Below are positions 32,855-44,724 of a DNA stretch of 64,000 bases, in pieces. How positions within the stretch are numbered: the stretch's first letter is position 1; each line of letters begins with the position of its first letter. The notes beneath the pieces are model-generated. The model did not search any database, was not told the origin of the DNA, and saw only the letters and a list, made by a program, of their open reading frames with translations. The translations under genes were made by a program, and so were the position numbers. The stretch is from the NCBI GenBank assembly GCA_001972305.1, contig BDDD01002117.1, forward strand, positions 1 through 64,000, read 5' to 3'. Origin of the DNA: Cephalotus follicularis. Taxonomy: Eukaryota; Streptophyta; Magnoliopsida; Oxalidales; Cephalotaceae.

Positions 32855-34146
32855 AGCTGTCACACCCCGCCTTTCAATACATTTAGACAACATATGTGGT
32901 GATATCAGAAATAAATATAATCCAGCATTTCATTCAACATTTCATAAATAAGCGAAAGCATTCATATCTGGATCATAAAATAAAAGTCATCCGCACGCAG
33001 CCCATACTACGTGCTTATACAATCCAACAATTATCCTTGTACGTACGGAAGTAAAACAGCAACACGGAGTGTGAACGTTCATTACAATTACAATACAACA
33101 TAAAATAACAACCTTAAGAAGGTAAAAACTCTCCAAGCTTCAGCAGCACTTCCCCTACATCTTCTCTTAATATGAAATTGTAGGGGTTAGCCTTTGTCCT
33201 CACTTGGCTAAGTAGGAAGATAATGCATGATAAGGAATATATAAATGCAACATGTATGGCATTTTATATTGAAAATAACATAATTAAGTATTCCAATATA
33301 TAAGCAACCATGCCAAGTGGCCATAGACAATACAATTCAAGAATACCGCACAAGGGTACCATTAATCAGTACAGTGGTTTAGGTGTCACATGTCGCTAAC
33401 TCCTAACACCAACTGTGCACCACCTATCTATCACCCTTCACTCCGAAGATGATAGATCAGGTCAGTTACTACCGGCATTAGCGGGCAGTTTAACAATCAG
33501 GATCTGCAATGCAGACAGTTTGGGTGGATACTCTAGCCAACTCCTGGCACATAGGACCACCTCCGTAGCCAGTGATGTCTCCTATCACTCGACTAACGGC
33601 AATAGCGTAGACAATCAATTCAATCAATTAAGTAATATTACATAAGTTTTTAAAATGTAATATAGGGTTGTTTTTTTTTTTTAACATTTAACAATTCAGT
33701 AATCGTACATCTCCTAGGAGGAAAGCGATATTCGGTACAGTAGCAGTATCTCACATTGGAGGAAAACAATAATCGTTTGACAATATACATTTCCATTTTG
33801 AAAACCGTAAGGAACTCATATTTGTGCTTAAAGCACTAGTTGGTTCAATCATTTGAAAATAAGGGACAGTAGTGTTAATGAACACCCAAAACAGTATATA
33901 TTAATTATAACAGTAGCATATACAGCAAAGCAGTAAGCACAGTAACAATCCAAGGGTTCAATAAGGTCATTGTATACCCTAGTCATTCTTCTAAATTCCC
34001 ACAAGGAGTATACACATTGTTTAAATTCTGAATGTAATTATATAAGGGCAGGATTGAATATTACAGTCATCCCATATGGGGGGCAAAGTTAATTACATTC
34101 AAATTAAGGCCTAATCAGAGCCTGTATCAGGATTTTAACCCAGGGC

Positions 34147-34257
34147 AATAGGCTATTCTCAAGAACAGTCGGTTGTTTGGTTGAGTAGTCGACTGTTTGT
34201 TCTTAACAGTAGACTGGTTCGTTTGAGTAGTCGACTGTCATGAAGAACAGTCGACTG
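34147..34257 (-). promoter_or_regulatory. Palindrome array 1, gypsy D 5' LTR (6 units)
   Basis: Units start at 34147, 34167, 34187, 34208, 34229 and 34249, the spacing of its partner LTR within a base. AGTCGACTG is intact in the last units and the first is diverged. Confidence 0.78.
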
Positions 34258-35317
34258 GTTTTCCCACAAAAGAGCAGGCAGTAGCAGGGTATGCATTTCA
34301 ATGCCCAAATACTAAACCAATAAACACATGCAATCAAACAGAAAATTAACCACACACGATATGCATATATATCTTCCAAAACATGTCATTACCCCTACCT
34401 TAAACGCTATCCCGAAATCAATTTGGATTGATTTCTCTCTTTGAGTTCCAAGTCCTTCTCCCAACTCAATCCTCCAATTCCAGTAATCAATCTATATGGT
34501 TGCATGCATACAGCTATAGATATCATTACCAATACGTTCATCTAGTTAGCAGGTCATGATAACAACAAAATCGGAACCAGAAGCTTACAACCAATTCCTA
34601 AGTTCCATTTTCCATTTTCTAACTAAACCAAGTTCAACCTCCAATTTCAGTAATCATCTATCCTTGCATGTTCCAGAAGGTATGTTTAGAGGGTGATTAG
34701 TATATGTATACTTATTGACAACCATAACAACAGCCATGATTCTAATTAGAGGCTTGTAATTTTAACTCTTCTTTGAACCATTTACCAATTCTATTTCAAT
34801 TCAAACTTACTAACTCTTAATCATGTTAACAGAAGGTATAGATATCTAATCCTAGTCTATTTTCCTAGCTATTAACCATAACAACATTAAAGAATTCGGA
34901 TTAGTGACTTACCAGGAGAATCAAAGCTTCACTCACCTTGAACACTCTAACATGCAAGCTCCAAGAAAATCTTTTTTTTTCTCCTTCAATTCCTTCTCCT
35001 CAGTGTTTTCTATCACCAAAATCAGTCCTTCACAGCTGATATAAAGGCTTAGAGTCTTAGAATTCGTTAGGATCCCATTGACTCTGCCTTCCCTCTTTCC
35101 TTCTCTCTCTCACATGCTCCTCTCCTCACTTTTCCTCTTATGTTTTTTTTTCTTGCAGTTGCAGGTCTGTAAATCTTGCAGAAGGAATAGACGACATGCA
35201 AGGCACTCCCATTGCATTTTATGGCAGATGGTGACACGCATCCCACATGCATGCCACGATTAGAACACTTGTCATCACTGTCTCTGCGCATGCCAGACGC
35301 ATGTTTTGTGTCTCTCC

Positions 35318-35396
35318 AATCGACTGTCGTCCTGTACCAGTCGACTGTCTCTTCCACGAATCAACCGGTCGACTGTTACCCTGTGACAGTCGGCTG
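35318..35396 (-). promoter_or_regulatory. Palindrome array 2, gypsy D 5' LTR (4 units)
   Basis: Units start at 35318, 35339, 35367 and 35388 (21, 28, 21), identical in spacing to 27870-27948. Confidence 0.8.
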
Positions 35397-35574
35397 TTTG
35401 AGCTGGTTTTAGGGTTTCTTAAGTTTGTTTTACCAATTTGCAGCTCAAACCAACCCAAGCATTCACTAATGACAATTATCATGATAATTGGATAAATAAT
35501 CTCAATTAAAATGTATATTTTATTAAAGAAGTTGGGCAATATACATTAATTGAAATTTCAGTTATTACACACAG

Positions 35575-37118
35575 CACCACCATTAAGGATAAACACATAT
35601 CCCAAACTAGATTTGTGATCACCAGGATCACTGTTGAAACTAGAGTCTGTGTAGCTCTCCAGTCTTAGCTCACTATCTCCTCCATATATCAAGAAGGTAT
35701 CCTGAGTCTGTCTGAGGTACTTAAGGATCCCCTTGACCACTTCCTAGTGCTTGTCACCGGTATTGGATTGAAATCGGCTTGACATTCCCAGGGCATGCAC
35801 GACATCAGGCCTAGTACATTGCATGGCATACATTATCGATCCTACAGCCGAAGCATAAGGCAACCGATGTGTGTCCTCTCGTCAGACATCTGCGGGGACA
35901 TCCTTTTTGAAAGGTGAATTCCCTGGCCATTTGGCAGCATGCCATGTTTCAAATTCTCCATACTAAATTGGTTCAGCACCATGCTGATGTACTGGCTTTC
36001 GGAAAGCCCAAGCAACCTACTAGATCTGTACCTGAAGATCTTTAAACCCAATATGCAGGAAGCCTCTCCCAAATCCTTCATGGTAAAGTTTTTGGCTAAC
36101 CATACTTTCACAGACTACAACATTCCTACATCATTCCCAATGACAAGTATGTCATCCACGTACAGTACCAAGCAAGAGATACAGGGGTAGACACATGGCG
36201 CATCCACATTTTTGAAGAAGCCAAAAGACTTGACGGCCTAGCGAAAATGGGTGTTCTAGCTATGCGATGCTTGCTCACGGCCAACAATCGACCTTTGGAG
36301 TTTGCACAGCATATGTGGAGACTCCTCGGATGTGTGTTGGGACATATAAATAACCTCTTAAAGATATCCATTCAAAAATACCGTCTTCACATCCATTTGC
36401 CATATCTCATAATCATAATGAGCGGCAATGGCAAACAATATCTGAATGGATTTAAGCATCGCAACTGGCGAGAAAGTCTCGGTATAGGCTACACCAATTT
36501 TTACGTATACCTTTTCGTGACCAATCGCGCTTTATATATCTTAACTTTTCCATCAAGGCCAATCTTCTTCTTAAAGATCCACTTGCACCCAATAGGCACT
36601 ATGCCTTCGGGAGCTTTGAGCAAGTTCCAAACTTGGTTGGCGTACTTGGAATCCATTTCGGATTGTATGGCTTCCAACCATGCCTTGGATTCAATGCCTT
36701 GCACTGCTTCCTGATATCTTACAGGCTCATCATCCTCTATGACGCTGGGTTCATCAGTGCCTTCCACGAGAAAACCATATCTGTCTAGCGCTGTCCAAAT
36801 CCTGCCCCATCTCCTCACTGGAGTAGTGCCTAACTGAGATCCAATCTCAGGCTGGGATCCAACTGCAACTATGTCTCTAGAGGGTCCAACCACTAATTCC
36901 TCACCGTCATGTGGCATTTCTCCCAATGGTAACTCCCGGAGTTCCACTTTGCTCCCACTGCTTCCTTCAATAAGGAATTCCCTCTCTAGGAACTTAGCAG
37001 TACCCAATGCAAAAACGTTTTGCTCATAGGGATGGTAAAAATAGTATCTCATGGTTTCCTTAGGATATCCCGCAAACCAGCAGTGATCCCATCGCGACTG
37101 CAACATAGAAGGCTCCAA
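35575..37118 (-). pseudogene. pol: Copia A RT and RNase H
   Basis: Minus-strand copia pol right of gypsy D: RNase H start (MVKGILKYLRQTQDTFLIYGG, SYTDSSFNSDPGDHKS) and RT parts (LGLKIFRYRSSRLLGLSESQYI; W-L-E-A-I-Q-S-E-M near 36650; CKWIFKKKIGLDGKVKIYKARLV near 36520-36590). These are standard Ty1/copia RT landmarks. The downstream end of this gene is at 25022-25433, beyond the inserted gypsy. Broken in several places. Confidence 0.85.
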
Positions 37119-38080
37119 CCTTCACACATATACCGGACAACCCCAAACCCTTAAATGGTTTAGGCTGAGTTTTCTCTCTATAAACACTTCGTAAGGGGTG
37201 GAGTGGACATATTTTAAAGGAGTCGGTTTAGGATTTACGCTGCCAAATGCTACTCATAACCCCATAAGGAAGTAGGAAGATCTGTGAAGGACATCATGGA
37301 TCGGACCATATTCATCAAGGTCCGATTACTCCGTTCGGACACACCATTATGTTGTGGTGTCCCGAGAGGTGTCCATTGAGAGATAATTCCATTATCTCTA
37401 AGAAAATCTTATAATTCAGCAGAAAGGTATTCGCCCCATCAGTCCGACCGAAGTGTCTTAATAGGCATACTCGTTTGCTTCCCTACCTCATGTCGAAAAT
37501 CCTTAAACCTCTCAAAGGAATCAGACTTGTGTCTCATCAGAAACACATACCCATGTAGGGAAAGATCGTCGGTAAAGATAATGAAGTAGAAATATCCTCC
37601 TTTTGCACTGACCGACATCAGTCCACAGACGCTGGTGTGGACATGACTCAGTATGTCCACCGCCCTTTCTCCTTGACCGGAGAAGGTTGATTTGACCATA
37701 TTTCCTATTAAACAAGATTCACACGTTAGAAAAGACTCCAAGTCCTGGAAGTCCAAAAGTCCATCCTTAACTAATCGTTACATTCTAGCCTCGCTAGGAT
37801 AACCTCGTCTACAATGCTAAACATAAGATTGATTTACATCATGTCTCTATCTTAGTCTTTAATAGTACTAGTCCCTTGCTCTATTGATAATGCCATTGTT
37901 GGATTAGTATCTAAGACATAAATCCCATTATCCACAAGCCCAGCACAAACTGAAACTCCATCAGATGTTAAAAGCATACAACCATTTGCATTAAATGTGA
38001 GCTTGGAGCCCTATTTAAATACATAGGAAACGCTTATAATGTTCCAAACCATGTTTCTTACAAAATAGCAAGGATCCAAT
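37119..38080 (-). pseudogene. pol: Copia A integrase and gag-pre-integrase region
   Basis: Minus strand: LESFLTCESCLIGNMVKSTFSGQGERAVD (pre-integrase zinc-binding end), then VHTSVCGLMSVSAKGGYFYFIIFTDD and a core with the LRSD motif near 37440. The part at 37119-37440 is the rest of the core in broken form; copia B at 52074-52580 gives the same order. It would integrate the DNA copy. Confidence 0.75.
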
Positions 38081-38082
38081 CT

Positions 38083-39030
38083 TCATACATATCCACTAGG
38101 CAAACACAAGTCAGAAGTCCCTACAACATTAGTGAAGATCCTAGATCCGCCAGCTAGTCTTAGGTCCATTACTTCACCAGCTCCAAGCTGCTTAGCTTCT
38201 CTTAGTCCTTGCAAAGAATTACAAATGCTAGTACCACAATTGGAGTCCAACACCCAAGTAGAACTAACATTGTAAGGTAGGTTTAGTTCAATCATGAACA
38301 TACCTGACCCAGAGGTACTAGCAGTAGATGCAAGGAACTCCTCACTATTTTTCTTCCAGTGGCCTTGCTTCTCATAATAGAAGCAAGCCTTGTCCTCGGT
38401 AAGCTTTTTGATCCTCTTTCTTATGGCATCCCCCGTCGCTCTTAGAGGGTTCTTCCATTTCTTCCACTTTTTCTTCGCTGGGGCCTTGCCCTTAGAACTA
38501 AATCCTTTGGATCCACCACTCCTAGAGGTTGTCCTAGAGGAAGATGAAAAAAGCACGGCAGCTGACTTAGACTTACCACAGTGCATATCAGCCTCCGCAG
38601 TTCAGAGTATCTCCATGAGCTGCGGCAATGAGCATTCCACCTTGTTGATGTGAAAGGTCATGTTGAACTGCGAGAAAGACCGAGGAAGTGAAGAGAGCAA
38701 GAGATCTATGTAGAAATCATTATCCATGATTAGATACAATTGAGCCAACTGCTCAATCAAGTCTATCATCCACAACCCATGCTAATGCACCAAGGCTCCC
38801 TCGGGCATCCTCATCCAAAAAAGCTTAAGAGACAGGTTGAACCTCGCAGTCTTAGACTGGGCACCATATAACTCCTTAAGACGGAGAAGTATGGCAACGA
38901 AGGTCTACAAATGCTCATGTTGCCTTTGCATCTCTGGCACCATGCCAGCGATAGGAAGAGAGTGAGCCTGCACATCATCTTCATACCATTTGGGCACCTT
39001 GGCCTTATGCTCCTCTGACGAATTGGCACC
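38083..39030 (-). pseudogene. gag: Copia A gag and protease
   Basis: Minus strand from about 39030: a gag fragment (for example VPKWYEDDVQAHSLP and SLPRSFSQFNMTFHI), a lysine- and serine-rich linker (SSRTTSRSGGSKGFSSKGK), a degenerate knuckle region (CFYYEKQGHWKKNSEE) and then the protease region (SSTWVLDSNCGTSICNSLQGL) near 38150-38290, corresponding to the D-S/T-G type active site of copia proteases. The gag N-terminus is not recognisable before the LTR at 39064. Broken in several places. Confidence 0.75.
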
Positions 39031-40139
39031 TAATGTCAGGGGTGTGAGGGTGGATGAGTGGTTTGTTGGAATCAAAAAGAAGGTTTATGATGCTTTTAGG
39101 TAATAGGTGCATATTAGGTTAAATTTCAAACTTTTCAATTCTAAAGTTCCCAAGCAATGGAAGTACCAAAACATCTATGTCCATAATCAATCACAACATG
39201 CATAGGATCACTAATTGGGCATCCAATTGAATCAAGCACACATATACAAACCATGAAGGCCACTGGTCAAGCATGCCATAAACAATGAATTCAACAAAAA
39301 TTCAAACTAGGATTTGCCTTGCAAACCCAGGCAAATCCGTGACTTCCAAGGCAGTTTACATCACGGTTTCGGCCTTAGGTATCCTAGACAACAATATATA
39401 AGATGCTAGGGTTCCCAACAAGAACACCCTAGCAAGGCCGAACCCCAAGGAAGAAGAGAAGAGACAAAAGGAGATGAAGGAAGAGAATATCATTGCCAAA
39501 GCAATAGGCTACTTCCTTCAAGTGCTCCCTCTTCACTGTAGCTCCTATCCTTGTCTTCCAAGATTCCTCGAGTCTCCTCCAAGTCACCTGTTCAATGAAA
39601 AGAAAGGGGAAGATGTCTCAAACACTCAAAAGAAATAATAGAACCTAATTCACATACCTTGCAAGGTCCAACAAAGACTGTATTGTTTTGTTTGGGACCT
39701 TTATTTTGTGGAGGGTTCTATTGACCTAATTTGAAATCAAGACAAGTAAAGGTGTGTTACAAGGTGTAGCACACCTCCGCCTATAATGATTAATGGAAAG
39801 GGTGAAGAGGAATTGAGAGTATGTTGCTTCTTCTCGAATCTCTTAGCTTCACTTTTATGGAGTTCTTACTAAAGGAAGAAGAGGAGAAGAGAAAGTGAGA
39901 GAGAGCTTCGGGTTCTATTGGAGAAAGGAGAGAGAGACCCGAATGTTGCCAGTGTAAAAGTGAGACAGTGCGACGACCCGAATTCCCTTTGGTACTGTTC
40001 ATGCATACATTGTGCCGTATTTTACTGTATCAGACCGTATTGTATTGTATTGAATTGTGGTATTCCTATACCTATCGATATTGTATTAGTTATATACATG
40101 TATAGTCGGGATTCTGGGCTGAGTTTCAGATAGTTGATC

Positions 40140-40162
40140 AAATTGACTATATAAGTCAATTT
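40140..40162 (+). promoter_or_regulatory. TATA box inside a perfect 9-bp inverted repeat
   Basis: AAATTGACT, spacer ATATA, AGTCAATTT. The TATATAAG core (40148-40155) sits across the centre. A pyrimidine-rich CTCTCTCCAT-like patch follows at about 40165-40255, fitting a plant core promoter with a transcribed leader. Confidence 0.6.
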
Positions 40163-40690
40163 CTCACTCTCATCCTCTCATTCTTTCATTCTTCTCCCTC
40201 TCTCCATCTCCCTCCCGCTCTCTATCTTGCTGGCAGCCTCCCTCCATCTCCCTAGCAGCCGAATTTGCATCTCCTTCAACAAGGATACCGATTGCAAGTT
40301 GTGGGTTGCCAATTGAACAAGAAAGTAGCGGGTTATTGGGCGATTTCTGGCGATCGATTGATTGGATGCTCAACTTTTGAAGCACCAGTGATATGTAGGA
40401 CTTCTTACCAAATTGTTTACTGCTTGTATTGAGTGATTGAATTAAATTGATTGTATTAAATGATTGAATTTAGTGTATTGAATGAATTGGGGTTTTTAGG
40501 GTTTTTAGCAAATCCTTGACCTAATTGTTAATAGAAAGATTAAAATGTTAAATTGAAGGTTGTAACTAGTTTTACTAACCTTAAAGATTGATTTTAACCC
40601 TTGATTTCTTAAAGAATGGGTTTTGATCAGATTTTGGTTTGAAAATTGCTGGTTTTCTGCAAAATAAAAAAATCGGCCATTCCCAACAAA

Positions 40691-41000
40691 GACATCGATC
40701 CCCTTGCCCGTGGACATCGATGTCTTTCACTTTGGGATGCAGCCTCCTTGATTTCGCAGCAAATACATCTCTATTTCTTCATATGCCTTTCCCCAGAGAA
40801 GGCATCAACGCGAGACATCGATGCGCATTCCCAGGTCATTTTTATTGAAATGCGTCGACGTCTTTGTCCAAGGACATCGATGTCTTCTGCCAAATTTTGA
40901 AGAACATCGATGTCTTTCAAACACATAGATGTCCTTCTACCGTTTTTAAAGGCATTCCCTGATACGCATCGATGTCTTTGGCCAAGGACATCGATGCCTT
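40691..41000 (+). promoter_or_regulatory. Palindrome array, ACATCGATGT type (about 9 units)
   Basis: Units are near 40691, 40713, 40801, 40814, 40851 (a GCGTCGACG form), 40873, 40903, 40922, 40965 and 40987. Paired steps are 22, 22, 19 and 22. The fullest reads GACATCGATGTC (40713, 40873). Flanking words CTTTG and CCAAG recur. The array lies about 540 bases downstream of the TATA box, unlike the U3 arrays of the Sireviruses. Confidence 0.7.
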
Positions 41001-41215
41001 TTAGGCTGAGTAGAGTTTTGAAACTGTTAAAGTTGGTTTTTCAACCTTTTTCACATTGCCGATTGACTGAAGCCTCACTTAAGGTATTCAAGCGTTTAAA
41101 ACACAGTTTTCAATGGTTTTCAAAGATCGAATTGATAAATTGATAGAGTGACAGCTTGAGCCATAGGTGACAACCCAGCGACTTTCATTGACCAAATAGA
41201 TGTTCATTCCTATTC

Positions 41216-41470
41216 CGTCGATTCGATTGTCACTGCCTAGCAGTTACTGATTGATTGATTGTTGTGTCATAAGTGCTGTTGTGAGTCTAAGTCTGTATTA
41301 TGGATGCACGTTCCCATTTCTCCATTAGACACCACCACTTATTAACTTTGCTTCGACGTTGTACTGATACAGTGATCGACTGCTTGAGTCATAAGTGTTG
41401 CTGCGAGTCTAAGTCGATAAAATGGACGCACGTTCCTATTTCTCCATTAGACACCACCACTTATTGACTT
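41216..41470 (+). repeat. Direct duplication of about 120 bp in gypsy solo LTR
   Basis: The passage from about 41270 to 41350 (AAGTGCTGTTGTGAGTCTAAG, GACGCACGTTCC-like, TCTCCATTAGACACCACC) recurs at about 41390-41470. It is a tandem-type duplication inside the LTR. Confidence 0.7.
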
Positions 41471-44133
41471 TGCTTATTGATGTTGAAATGATATTGTACT
41501 GACATGATTGGTTGTATTGTATGGATCCTATAGAGCGACCTTATGAGTCGTGTCAGCATGTTAGGTTGTTGACTCTGTCCACCTATTTCATCGATCGTTT
41601 CATTTACCGCATCATATTGACCCTCTGACTAGCGGTACCGATTGATTGACAATTGATGCTCCCGGAGGGTCGTAGCTCCCTAACGGTATAGTAGCTCCTC
41701 CATGGTTTTAGCTCATCGATATTGTATTGACCCAGCCATAGGCTGGAAGATCTACGAGTTGCAGACCTGATCAGTCTGAGAACAGTAGATAGATCTCCCA
41801 CCTTTTTCGAAGGACTACCTTCCGTGGCATTGATCATTGTTATTGATTGACATTGTACTGACCCAAGGTTGCATGCTCTATAGGATATGATTGCTTGATT
41901 GGGTGTTGGATACACCACCATTGAGTGTCTACCATGGATTGATTGTTATAGATCCTATCCATATGCTCTGTTATGTTCCAGTGTCATACGGATAGTCTGA
42001 TCGCCAACTGTACATATGCATTTACCATGTCATACATTGATATTGTACACCGCACATTGATATTGCATTCATTGTCACGGATATTGCACATTGTACATGC
42101 ATACATGATGCATGAGGTTTCTGCTTAGCCAGTGTGGCTAACCCCATCCTTCAGAGTGGGGCTGCGTTGTACATTTTGTGTGCGGCATAGGTAGGGCAGC
42201 AGGTCGCAGCAGACAGAAGGATTGAAGACTCGATTTGATTGCACGACCGCTTGGGTATCGCAGAGCTGGTTGTGAGATATTGTAGTGAAAGGATTGAAAT
42301 GTATTGTATTGAGATGTTGTATTGAAGAATTGATAAGTGTACTGTAAAAGATTGATAATGTAAAGGATTGGTATTGTATTGTATTGTTTTGATGGATATT
42401 GTATCTTCCGCAACATGTATTGTAAAGTTTTAAGTTTTTCAACATTTTTATATTGCTAGTCCCGACCATTGTATTGTTATTAGATTGAGAGTAATGCCAC
42501 GTGTCTACCCTGCGGGCGCAGGGTGTTACAGACACCTTGTCTCATACACCCTCATGTCATCTCTGAGGGCCGGCCATGCAACAATGAGAGGAATGGCAAC
42601 CCATACCTTCAACCATGCTTTCACTTAGACCTTGTAAGTAAGCCCATACCTCCCATGTGACTTTGAGTGTCCTACAATCAACTTTTCAATGCCACAAAGA
42701 GACAAAAGGGAGGCGGCTACAAGGCATGAAATGGTCGGCCATGGTCTGCTTAATTCAAGCATAGATTCGGCCCAAATTTGCTCCTTGCACACTTGTGCCG
42801 TTGGGCTGAATGGTGTCCTGCTCTCCCAAGCCCAATGCTATCATGAACAAGTCCATTTAATTACTTACAATACGTACAATACACTCAACCTTTGACTAGA
42901 GTAAATTGATTATGGTGTAGCTAAAACCTAGCTAATCAAATTATTCATGCAAAGTAACATTCATGCTATCCTCTTCTCAAATAAGATATGCCTTGCATAT
43001 GTCAACATAACCAATGACCAGGTGGGACCTTAAAGTTCGGTTTGGAATCCGGTATGAATTATAAATTTCCTGGAACATCCCAAAGATCAGGTATGACCAC
43101 CCCACTAGTCCTTGACTATCCATATGGCCCCGAAATGAAATCCTATAACCTTCCAGATCTGTGGAATCAATTCCTAATTAATCTCCATGTTAATCAATCG
43201 ATAACCGGTTAAACCAATACTTTCTACCGTCGTCAGCATATGTGCAGTGTTTCCCTCATCATGCTTGGCTCTGACCGTGGTCTACGGTATGGATTAAGTG
43301 TCACCCTATAGGAAAGTTGCAATGACTATAAATCAGGTTACACACCTGAAAACCTTGTCTTCAGCCCATCGGCACCTGGCCAAGTTTTTCCAAGTCTGCA
43401 ATGGGCACAGATAGTATAGAGCCGGTCACCCTACCTATGGGTATGACGATCCCTTATTGCGCGCTCGCTCACACTCGCACATAGATCCTAAAAGGCCAAA
43501 AGACAACCCATTTGCCAGCTCTAGGAGTTGGGTAAGGAAGAAATAAAAGCCAGGCTGTCAATACGCAATGTCAAGCACCCGCTCAGGTCTAAGGAACAAC
43601 GCAATCATGTATGGCCTACGAGTCACCTTGTAACGATGCACTACCGACACAGATAGGAATCCTATTGTCACAGGTAGGTCTATCCAAATAGGTTTCCTAT
43701 GGTGGGTCAGTTCAGCGAACATACCGCTAGTATGCACCCCATAATTACCCGTAGGCTCTAACCAGATGGAAATGAGATACTACATCCTCCACTGTTGGGA
43801 TGCGAGGCTCATCACGACAAGTGAATCCAGTTCTACTATTGCCCTAAGACAATCAACCTACGATTTGGAACATTTATCACAGGGAATAAGGTAGTCATTC
43901 TCATGACACCTTAGCACAACATCCAACCCTTTTATGCGACGGGTTCCATGTGTGCTTTCAATTAACTTTAAAATGAGAATAACTCAACTAAGGTTGCGAT
44001 ATCACACATACCATTCCATAATAATTGCAATATGCACAAAGTAACATAATTTTTTTTTGATTGTATATAAAAGGGGAATTTACTTTCACATATAGCCACC
44101 TCATGGCTTACAGGCTCACCCTATACCTAAAAA

Positions 44134-44719
44134 TCTCCCACTTGGCCCAAAAACCATGAAGACCTATAAAGAAGCCCCATCGCACTCCGGTGTTGATCTA
44201 GGATAGTGCTCACTAGAGCCTTGGTCAGTGGGTCTCCTATGTTTGCCTCTGAGGCAGCCCTCTCAAAAATTTTGTTTCCTCGCACCACGATCTCCTCAAT
44301 TAGGTGATCACACCGCTCGATGTGCTTGAACCTATTATGAGACCTGGTTCCCTCGCTTGTGCAACGGCCCCATCATTGTCACAGTACACCACAACTAGGC
44401 AACGGATGGAAGGAACCACCCCAAGTTCTGTAATGAACTTCCATATCAATACAGCTTCCTTAGCAACGTCCTAGGCAGCAATACATTCTGCTTCTGTGGT
44501 AGAGTCTGCAGTAGTCAGCTGCTTCCCACTCTTCCAACTCACAGCCCCATAATTAAGGATAAATAAATATCCCGAAATTGACTTGTGATCTTCTGGATAA
44601 CTGTTGAAACTGGAATCAGTGTAACCCTCTTGTTTGAACTCGCTGTCTCCTCCCTATATCAAGATGATATCCTGAGTCCCTCTTAGGTACATTAGGATCC
44701 CAGTAACTTATTTCCAGTG
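44134..44719 (-). pseudogene. pol: Copia B RNase H end
   Basis: Minus-strand copia RNase H, parallel to 25022-25433 and 35575-35740, next to its polypurine tract (about 44134-44143). A Sirevirus solo LTR is inserted at its right edge (duplication CTTCT, 44720-44724). No long frame survives, so recognition rests on the parallel with copia A. Confidence 0.75.
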
Positions 44720-44724
44720 CTTCT

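Larger units (their letters stand above)
25434..35569 (-). mobile_element. Full-length Ty3/gypsy Tekay-like chromovirus D
   Basis: It is 10136 bp, with TSD CACAG on both sides (25429-25433 and 35570-35574), two LTRs (25434-28121 and 32858-35569), a perfect 12-base primer binding site (32843-32854) and a polypurine tract (28122-28134). It carries gag, protease, RT, RNase H, integrase and a chromodomain-type end in the usual order on the minus strand. LTRs look about 94-95% identical over roughly 500 bases compared by eye, suggesting an insertion a few million years old or less. It is structurally whole but its coding region has several breaks. It is inserted in copia A RNase H. Confidence 0.92.
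32858..35569 (-). repeat. 5' LTR of gypsy D
   Basis: Plus-strand ends TGTCACACCCCG and TTATTACA, 2712 bp, aligned along its length with 25434-28121. It contains the same features: TTAGCC/GGCTAA stem at 33187-33211, palindrome array 1 at 34147-34257 and array 2 at 35318-35396, with the TATA-like GATATAAAGG near 35038. Confidence 0.9.
39969..42530 (+). mobile_element. Plus-strand Ty3/gypsy solo LTR inside the copia LTR
   Basis: Ends TGCGACGACCCG and GCAGGGTGTTACA, 2562 bp, flanked by GACAG (39964-39968) and GACAC (42531-42535), a 4-of-5 duplication. It holds TATATAAG at 40148 in an unusual inverted repeat, an array of ATCGAT-centred palindromes (40691-41000), a repeated promoter-like passage (41216-41470) and the stem TTAGCCA/TGGCTAA at 42125-42141 found in other Tekay-like LTRs. 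A family not otherwise present in the window. Confidence 0.8.
39064..44133 (-). repeat. Copia LTR between copia A and copia B, interrupted
   Basis: Plus-strand start TGTTGGAATC at 39064 parallels TGTTGGGAATG of copia I. The right end meets the purine tract AAGTGGGAGA (minus) of copia B at about 44134. Without the inserted gypsy LTR (39969-42530) it is about 2.5 kb, like the A 3' LTR. It stands where both the 5' LTR of A and the 3' LTR of B should be. No primer binding site is recognisable on the A side. It carries no palindrome array. Confidence 0.65.

Noticed and set aside
42125-42535. Plus-strand LTR region read as a 136-residue minus-strand protein
   Set aside because: Inside the solo LTR, rich in Asn/Tyr/Thr from ATTGTATTG-like runs, with no domain.
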